NCBI GenBank assembly: GCA_035651635.1
Contig: DASRFK010000070.1
Span: 1-18,696 of the forward strand
DNA length: 18,696 nt
From: JANXQE01 sp035651635
GTDB lineage: Bacteria; Verrucomicrobiota; Verrucomicrobiia; Limisphaerales; UBA8199
Reading direction: 5' to 3'
Under the pieces are notes generated by a model, which did not search any database, had not been told where the DNA came from, and saw only the letters and a program-made list of their open reading frames with translations. Shown here in pieces: positions 14,280 through 18,696 of this stretch; position 1 is the stretch's first letter, and the number at the start of each line of letters is the position of its first letter. Made by a program: the position numbers and the translations under genes.

Positions 14280-15557
14280 ATGGCTGAACTGGTTGGAAAT
14301 CTTTTAGTGGCGCAGTCGGGGGGGCCCACCTCGGTGATCAACTCCAGCCTGGCGGGGGTCATCCAGGAAGCTGGCCGGCATGAATTCATCGAGGAGATTT
14401 ACGGCGGGGCCAATGGCATTCTGGGCATTCTCAACGAGGATTTCATCGATTTAAATGACGAGAAGACCAAAAGCATTGCCGGATTGCGTTACACTCCCGC
14501 CGCTGCCCTGGGCACTTGCCGGTACAAGGTCGACTTCAAAAAGAAACCCGAACAAGCGGCCAAAGACATGGATCGGCTCTTCGAGGTGTTTCAAGCGCAC
14601 AACATCCGCTATTTCTTCTACATTGGCGGGAACGATTCGCAGGACACCTCCCACAAAATTCACGAAGAAGCGGTCAAGCGCGGCTACGAAATGCGGGTGA
14701 TCGGTGTTCCCAAAACCATCGACAACGATCTGCCGCACACCGATAACTGCCCCGGCTATGGTTCGGTAATCAAGTACAACGCCACCACCGTTATCGAGGT
14801 CGGCCTCGATGTCGCCTGCATGGCCACCGACGATGGTTCCTGTTGCATCATCGAGGTGATGGGCCGTTCCGCCGGCTGGATTGCCGCCGGCACCGTTCTC
14901 GCCAAGCGCGGCAGCCCCGCCAACCCACCGCACCTCGTGCTTTTGCCCGAATTGGTGTTCGAAGAAGAAAAATTCCTGGCCAAGGTCAAAGAGGTCGTCG
15001 ATGCCTACAAGTACTGCATCGTGGTAGTCGGCGAAGGCATCAAATATGCCAATGGCGAAGAAGTGGGCGCCGACAAGAGCCGGCTTGATGCCTTCGGCCA
15101 TCCGGTGCTGGCCGGGGCGGCGGAGAAACTCAAGCAATTGGTTCAAGGCAAACTGAACACCAAGACCCGCACGGTAGCGCTCGGATATGCCCAGCGCGCT
15201 GCCGAACATTGCGCCAGCCTCACCGACGCCAACAACGCCTTCGCCGTGGGCGAAGCGGCAGTGCGCGCCGCGGTCGGCGGCCAGAGCGGATTCATGGTGA
15301 AAATTGTGCGCCACGCTCAACCCGACGGATCAGCCAAGTGGTCCACCGACCTGCAGCCCCTCGCCGATATCGCCAACGTGGAGCATTTCATTCCGCGCGA
15401 TTGGATCGCCGAGGATGGCTTCCTGCCCAACGAGAAATTCGTCGAGTACGCTCGTCCCCTCATCGAAGGCGAAGTCAAGGTCCCCGTCGAAGGTGGTTTG
15501 CCGAAGTACGTCTCGCTGGAAAAGAGCAAGGTCGAGAAGAAACTCGGGCCCAGGTAG
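14280..15557 (+). CDS. pfp: Pyrophosphate-dependent 6-phosphofructokinase
   Basis: The 425-residue protein has SGGPTSVINSSL at 13-24, GGNDSQ at 116-121, PKTIDND at 144-150 and MGRSAGW at 194-200. Asp/Asn at the GGNDS position (instead of GGDGS) and Lys in PKTIDND are the features that select pyrophosphate over ATP. It reversibly interconverts fructose 6-phosphate and fructose 1,6-bisphosphate in the cytoplasm, serving both glycolysis and gluconeogenesis. The start is firm: GAGGA at 14271-14275 precedes the ATG by four bases. The C-terminal 60 residues are intact. The carB fragment gene begins 20 bp after its stop, so the two are probably co-transcribed. Confidence 0.93.
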   Translation: MAELVGNLLVAQSGGPTSVINSSLAGVIQEAGRHEFIEEIYGGANGILGILNEDFIDLNDEKTKSIAGLRYTPAAALGTCRYKVDFKKKPEQAAKDMDRLFEVFQAHNIRYFFYIGGNDSQDTSHKIHEEAVKRGYEMRVIGVPKTIDNDLPHTDNCPGYGSVIKYNATTVIEVGLDVACMATDDGSCCIIEVMGRSAGWIAAGTVLAKRGSPANPPHLVLLPELVFEEEKFLAKVKEVVDAYKYCIVVVGEGIKYANGEEVGADKSRLDAFGHPVLAGAAEKLKQLVQGKLNTKTRTVALGYAQRAAEHCASLTDANNAFAVGEAAVRAAVGGQSGFMVKIVRHAQPDGSAKWSTDLQPLADIANVEHFIPRDWIAEDGFLPNEKFVEYARPLIEGEVKVPVEGGLPKYVSLEKSKVEKKLGPR

Positions 15558-15577
15558 CGATAGCTCTGGTTCACCGA

Positions 15578-17368
15578 ATGAACGCCGAACAACTCGCCCA
15601 GGCCAAGTCGCTTGGCTTCTCCGATCGACAAATCGCTCATTTGACCGGGCGCACCGAAGATGCCGTGCGCGCCGAGCGCAAAAAGCTCGGCCTGGTGCCC
15701 AGCTATCGTTTGGTGGATACCTGCGCGGCGGAGTTCGAGGCTTACACGCCCTATTATTACTCGACCTATGACCGCGGTGACGACGAGGTGAAGCCGAGCG
15801 ACCGGAAAAAGGTGATGATTCTCGGTGGCGGCCCAAATCGGATCGGGCAGGGGATCGAGTTTGATTACTGCTGCGTTCATGCCGCCTTTGCCTTGAAGGA
15901 GGACGGGTTTGAAACGTTGATGGTCAATTCGAACCCGGAAACCGTTTCCACCGATTACGACACCAGCGACAAACTCTATTTCGAGCCGCTGACTCTCGAG
16001 GACGTGCTGCATATTTATGAGCGCGAAAAATGTTGGGGCGCCATTGCCCAGTTTGGGGGGCAAACGCCACTGAACCTCGCGCTGGGGCTGCAAAAGAACG
16101 GCGTCAATATCATCGGCACCTCGCCCCAGAGCATCGAGGTGGCGGAAGATCGCAAGCTCTTCGCCGCAATGCTGACCAAGCTGAAGATCCCTCAGCCGCC
16201 CAACGGGATTGCCACTAACGAGGCCCAGGCGCTCGCCGTCGCTAAAACGCTGGGCTACCCGATCCTCGTGCGGCCCAGTTTTGTCCTCGGCGGACGCGCG
16301 ATGCAAATCGTCTACTCCGACGGCGAGTTGCAGCATTACATGCGCTTCGCCGTCGAGGCTTCCCCCAAGCGCCCGGTGCTGGTGGATAAATTCCTCGAAG
16401 ACGCCACCGAAGTGGATGTGGATTGCATCGCCGACGTCGGCCGTTTTGACCGCCCCCAGGAGGGGACGATTGTGATCGGCGCGATGCTCGAGCACATCGA
16501 ATTCGCCGGGGTTCACTCGGGCGATGCGGCGATGGTCCTGCCGCCGCACACGCTTTCGCAAAAAGTCATCGCGACGATCCGCGAGTACACCCACGCCATG
16601 GCGCGCGAGTTGAAGGTAATCGGGTTGATGAACGTGCAATACGCCGTCAAAGGCGACACGGTCTATGTCCTCGAAGTAAATCCACGGGCCTCGCGCACCG
16701 TGCCTTTTGTCAGCAAGGCCATCGGAGTTCCGTTGGCGAAATTGGCGGCAAAAGTCATGGCGGGCAAAACTCTGAAGGAACTGGGCTTCACGGAGGAATC
16801 CTGGCCAAAATATTGGGCGGTCAAGGAATCAGTCTTTCCGTTCAGTCGTTTCCACGGCCAGGATATTCTGCTCTCGCCCGAAATGAGATCGACTGGCGAG
16901 GTGATGGGATTGGATGCGGACCTCGGGATCGCTTATGCCAAGTCCCAAATGGCGGCCGGAGGCCCGCTGCCGGTAAGCGGCCGCATCTTTATCAGCGTCA
17001 GCGACGCCGATAAAGCCGAGGTGGCGAGCGTGGCGAAACTTTTCGCCGAATTGGGCTTTGAACTGACCGCCACTAATGGAACGGCGGCGGTGCTTGAAAA
17101 GGCCGGGCTTAAAGTGCAACGCGTACACAAACTATCTGAGGGCCGTCCCAACACCGTTGACTTGCTGAAAAACCGCGAGATCCAGCTGGTGATCAACACC
17201 CCCGCCGGACAGAGTCCGCGCGCCGACGAGGTGAAAATCCGGACCACGGCTGTTTATACCGGGACGCCCATCATGACGACCATCAGCGGAGCCCGCGCCG
17301 CGGCATTAGGAATCGCGGCTCTGCGCAAAAATGGATACTCCGTCAGGACACTGCAGGAATATCACTGA
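15578..17368 (+). CDS. carB: Carbamoyl-phosphate synthase large subunit, free-standing C-terminal half
   Basis: The 596-residue protein corresponds to about the last 600 residues of the usual 1070-residue CarB. It starts inside the oligomerisation domain (GFSDRQIAHLTGRTEDAV, then YRLVDTCAAEF). It continues with the second synthetase half: VMILGGGPNRIGQGIEFDYC (79-98), NPETVSTDYDTSD, the ATP-grasp RPSFVLGGRAMQIVY (232-246), GVHSGDAA (311-318) and VLEVNPRASRTVPFVSK (364-380). It ends with the methylglyoxal-synthase-like allosteric domain (about 465-596). This half phosphorylates carbamate to carbamoyl phosphate. The first ATP-grasp half, which makes carboxy-phosphate and carbamate, is absent here and must come from another locus. 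The ATG is chosen because the earlier frame from 15209 is an out-of-frame shadow of pfp. No clear Shine-Dalgarno is visible, so coupling to pfp is possible. Confidence 0.93.
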   Translation: MNAEQLAQAKSLGFSDRQIAHLTGRTEDAVRAERKKLGLVPSYRLVDTCAAEFEAYTPYYYSTYDRGDDEVKPSDRKKVMILGGGPNRIGQGIEFDYCCVHAAFALKEDGFETLMVNSNPETVSTDYDTSDKLYFEPLTLEDVLHIYEREKCWGAIAQFGGQTPLNLALGLQKNGVNIIGTSPQSIEVAEDRKLFAAMLTKLKIPQPPNGIATNEAQALAVAKTLGYPILVRPSFVLGGRAMQIVYSDGELQHYMRFAVEASPKRPVLVDKFLEDATEVDVDCIADVGRFDRPQEGTIVIGAMLEHIEFAGVHSGDAAMVLPPHTLSQKVIATIREYTHAMARELKVIGLMNVQYAVKGDTVYVLEVNPRASRTVPFVSKAIGVPLAKLAAKVMAGKTLKELGFTEESWPKYWAVKESVFPFSRFHGQDILLSPEMRSTGEVMGLDADLGIAYAKSQMAAGGPLPVSGRIFISVSDADKAEVASVAKLFAELGFELTATNGTAAVLEKAGLKVQRVHKLSEGRPNTVDLLKNREIQLVINTPAGQSPRADEVKIRTTAVYTGTPIMTTISGARAAALGIAALRKNGYSVRTLQEYH

Positions 17369-18372
17369 GGGGCTCCGGCCTGTTTCTTGGGACAGACGCG
17401 GGATGTCGCCGCTTTCCTGGGTTTGGACTTCTTGGCCGGTTTGAGCGCTCCGGGTCGTAATTCCTTCACGAGACTTGGATTGGTCAGCCGCAGGATTTCC
17501 TCACTGGCGGTGCAAAATCGAATCGGGACGCTGGGCGAAGCAGCTTTGTTCTGGTCGCCATCCGGACTTTCTCCAGCGTCAGCGATACTGGCGACTTGTC
17601 CCACGACATTTCCATAAGTATCGACGACGGCCGCGCCGCTTGAACCCGGCGCAAACTCGGCGGTGATGTTGAGCAGCAGAACCGGACGCCCCGGTGCGCC
17701 GGTCACCCGGCCGTGCTCATCCGGCTCAGAGCTGCTGCGCTCGTTCAGGCGTGCGATCATTCCTTCGCTGAACATAAAGAAGTAGCCGCCCGGGTTGCTC
17801 AGGCAATATACCCCCTCGCCCGGTCGGCTTCCGGATCGCAGCGGCAAGGCTTTGAGTCCTGAAGCCTCGATTTGGAGCAGACAAGTATCGGCCTCCGTAT
17901 CCGCCGATAATACGGATTTGACCGGAAACACATGGCCGGCTGAGTCCGACGCCACCAGGTAACTCTCGGAGATTTTATCGTCTTCTTCGAGCAGCACATG
18001 ACAGCAAGTGCAAACGATGCCCCGTTCGTTCAGAACGAAACCTGAACTGCCGCTGAAGTGCCAGCCCCCGCAGTCGGGACACTTATAAACGGTGCCCACA
18101 GCCAGGGTGCTCTGGAGCAAGCGATCGTACAGCTCCGTTGGTTCCAGTTTTTCATGTGACGCCGGCAACAGCTCCACAGGGGCAGCTCGGGTGGTGACCT
18201 GTTGGCGCAAAATCTCCAGCGAGAGGACCTTGTGCTCGTGGATCAGCCGCTCCCCGGCTCGGCTCACTTTATCCGAATAAGCCTCATCATTAACAATGAA
18301 CCGTGCCTGGGCGGCGCCCAATGAGCTCGCCCAGAGCACTAAAAACAAGACGCCGAAGCACACTTTATTCAT
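17362..18372 (-). CDS. Exported trypsin-like serine protease
   Basis: The ATG at 18372 starts a Sec signal peptide (MNKVCFGVLFLVLWASSLGA, then AQA), giving 336 residues. The longer frame to 18453 adds 27 unlike residues before it. A chymotrypsin-fold triad is visible as H125 in CTCCHVL, D162 in EADTCLLQ and S245 in APGSSGAAVVD. A CPDC pair (98-101) and CTCC (121-124) put five cysteines close to the active-site histidine, which is unusual. No PDZ domain follows; instead there is a Lys/Pro-rich C-terminal tail (from about 305). Location is periplasmic or extracellular. The 3' end overlaps carB by 7 bp in convergent orientation. Substrate is unknown. A TTGACA at 18415-18420 (minus) lies upstream but lacks a fitting -10 box. 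Confidence 0.82.
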   Translation of the reverse strand: MNKVCFGVLFLVLWASSLGAAQARFIVNDEAYSDKVSRAGERLIHEHKVLSLEILRQQVTTRAAPVELLPASHEKLEPTELYDRLLQSTLAVGTVYKCPDCGGWHFSGSSGFVLNERGIVCTCCHVLLEEDDKISESYLVASDSAGHVFPVKSVLSADTEADTCLLQIEASGLKALPLRSGSRPGEGVYCLSNPGGYFFMFSEGMIARLNERSSSEPDEHGRVTGAPGRPVLLLNITAEFAPGSSGAAVVDTYGNVVGQVASIADAGESPDGDQNKAASPSVPIRFCTASEEILRLTNPSLVKELRPGALKPAKKSKPRKAATSRVCPKKQAGAPQ

Positions 18373-18696
18373 ATTGCTATCCGAATTGCGCAATGAGCAG
18401 ACACTACAGCATTTTGTCAAGCCTGCCACCAAGGCGTCCCAGGGCAAACGCATCTAATTCTGGCGGTAGAGATGGCGCGCTGCGCCGTCCGCGCCGCGTT
18501 AGCGGCGCAATGTTGAATGTGGATGTAACGCCTCTCGCATCGTTCCGCCCGCTGAACGCGGGCGGGGACATCGCAGCGGAGACTGTCTCAAAAGGTTTGT
18601 CGCTAGTGGATGGCTCGCGAGACAACGAGAGGTGAGTTCATTGTCAATCTTAATTCAAGCAGCCACTCGCCTCTGTCCACCGGCATGCCCAAACAC
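18373..18696. other. Non-coding end of window, upstream of the protease gene
   Basis: No convincing gene is seen on either strand: the open frames here are short, Arg-rich and without family motifs. It holds the weak -35-like box at 18415-18420 and two perfect hairpins at 18481-18565, described separately. The composition changes from GC-rich palindromes to a more AT-rich stretch near 18640-18660. Confidence 0.6.
18481..18565. repeat. Pair of perfect GC-rich hairpins upstream of the protease gene
   Basis: TGCGCCG (18481-18487) pairs with CGGCGCA (18503-18509). CCGCCCGC (18545-18552) pairs with GCGGGCGG (18558-18565) across a 5-base loop. Neither is followed by a T run. Two strong hairpins 35 bp apart with no ORF between resemble REP/BIME-type dispersed elements. 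Only genome-wide comparison would show this. Confidence 0.55.

Noticed and set aside
14451..15320. 289-codon open frame on the minus strand
   Set aside because: It is antisense to pfp, Gly/Val/Phe-rich, without motifs or a ribosome-binding site.
15209..15577. N-terminal extension of the carB frame
   Set aside because: The added 123 residues are Arg-rich nonsense overlapping pfp in another frame and do not resemble CarB. The ATG at 15578 fits the family alignment.
15317..16639. 440-codon open frame on the minus strand
   Set aside because: It lies antisense to pfp and carB, whose motifs are unmistakable. The translation has no recognisable family, and long antisense frames are expected in GC-rich genes.
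18402..18420. BlaI/MecI-type operator (ACTACA...TGTC) upstream of the protease
   Set aside because: Only one half-site resembles the motif. The dyad is poor and no BlaI-type gene is in the window.
1..18696. tRNA or rRNA genes
   Set aside because: No cloverleaf with a GTTCRA-type T-loop and no rRNA-like conserved blocks were noticed in the intergenic stretches. A covariance-model scan was not possible.

Overview
The window looks like a chromosome segment from a Verrucomicrobiota bacterium, probably of the Pedosphaera/Limisphaerales type. The assignment rests on recalled family resemblance, not on a marker gene. Supporting signs are secreted beta-helix proteins with PKD and calcium-loop tails, an ECF sigma factor with a hydrophobic C-terminal tail, a receiver protein of a style familiar from that phylum, a REP-associated transposase remnant, and the GC-rich coding style.

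Layout. Positions 2-2023 hold the 3' part of a large secreted beta-helix protein. Positions 2024-2807 are a decayed patch: a LuxR-type helix-turn-helix remnant, 11-bp tandem repeats, a truncated REP-associated tyrosine transposase and a perfect hairpin. Positions 2808-4673 encode a second secreted parallel beta-helix protein. Positions 4807-6700 (minus) form a likely operon of an ECF sigma factor with a hydrophobic tail, a Spy/CpxP-like exported protein and a small P-loop kinase. Positions 6701-7039 hold several inverted repeats, a sigma-factor fragment and a strong intrinsic terminator.

Positions 7040-12324 (minus) are a complete assimilatory sulfate-reduction operon: a near-consensus sigma-70 promoter, cysI, cysH, cysD, a cysN-cysC fusion and the terminator. 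Together they take sulfate to APS (CysD with the CysN part), APS to PAPS (CysC part), PAPS to sulfite (CysH) and sulfite to sulfide (CysI). The electron donor for CysI is not in the window.

Positions 12325-12605 contain a conspicuous inverted repeat built of CACGAATTT-like units. Positions 12606-14036 encode a membrane-anchored response regulator. Positions 14280-17368 hold pfp (PPi-dependent phosphofructokinase), followed after 20 bp by a free-standing C-terminal half of carbamoyl-phosphate synthase large subunit, so carB is split in this genome. Positions 17362-18372 (minus) encode an exported trypsin-like protease that overlaps the carB 3' end by 7 bp. The last 324 bp are non-coding with two perfect hairpins.

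Most of the window is ordinary housekeeping. The items most worth a second look are the split carB beside pfp, the sigma/Spy-like/kinase module, the membrane-tethered receiver protein and the dispersed-repeat-like intergenic elements. I did not find a clearly new defence or biosynthetic system.
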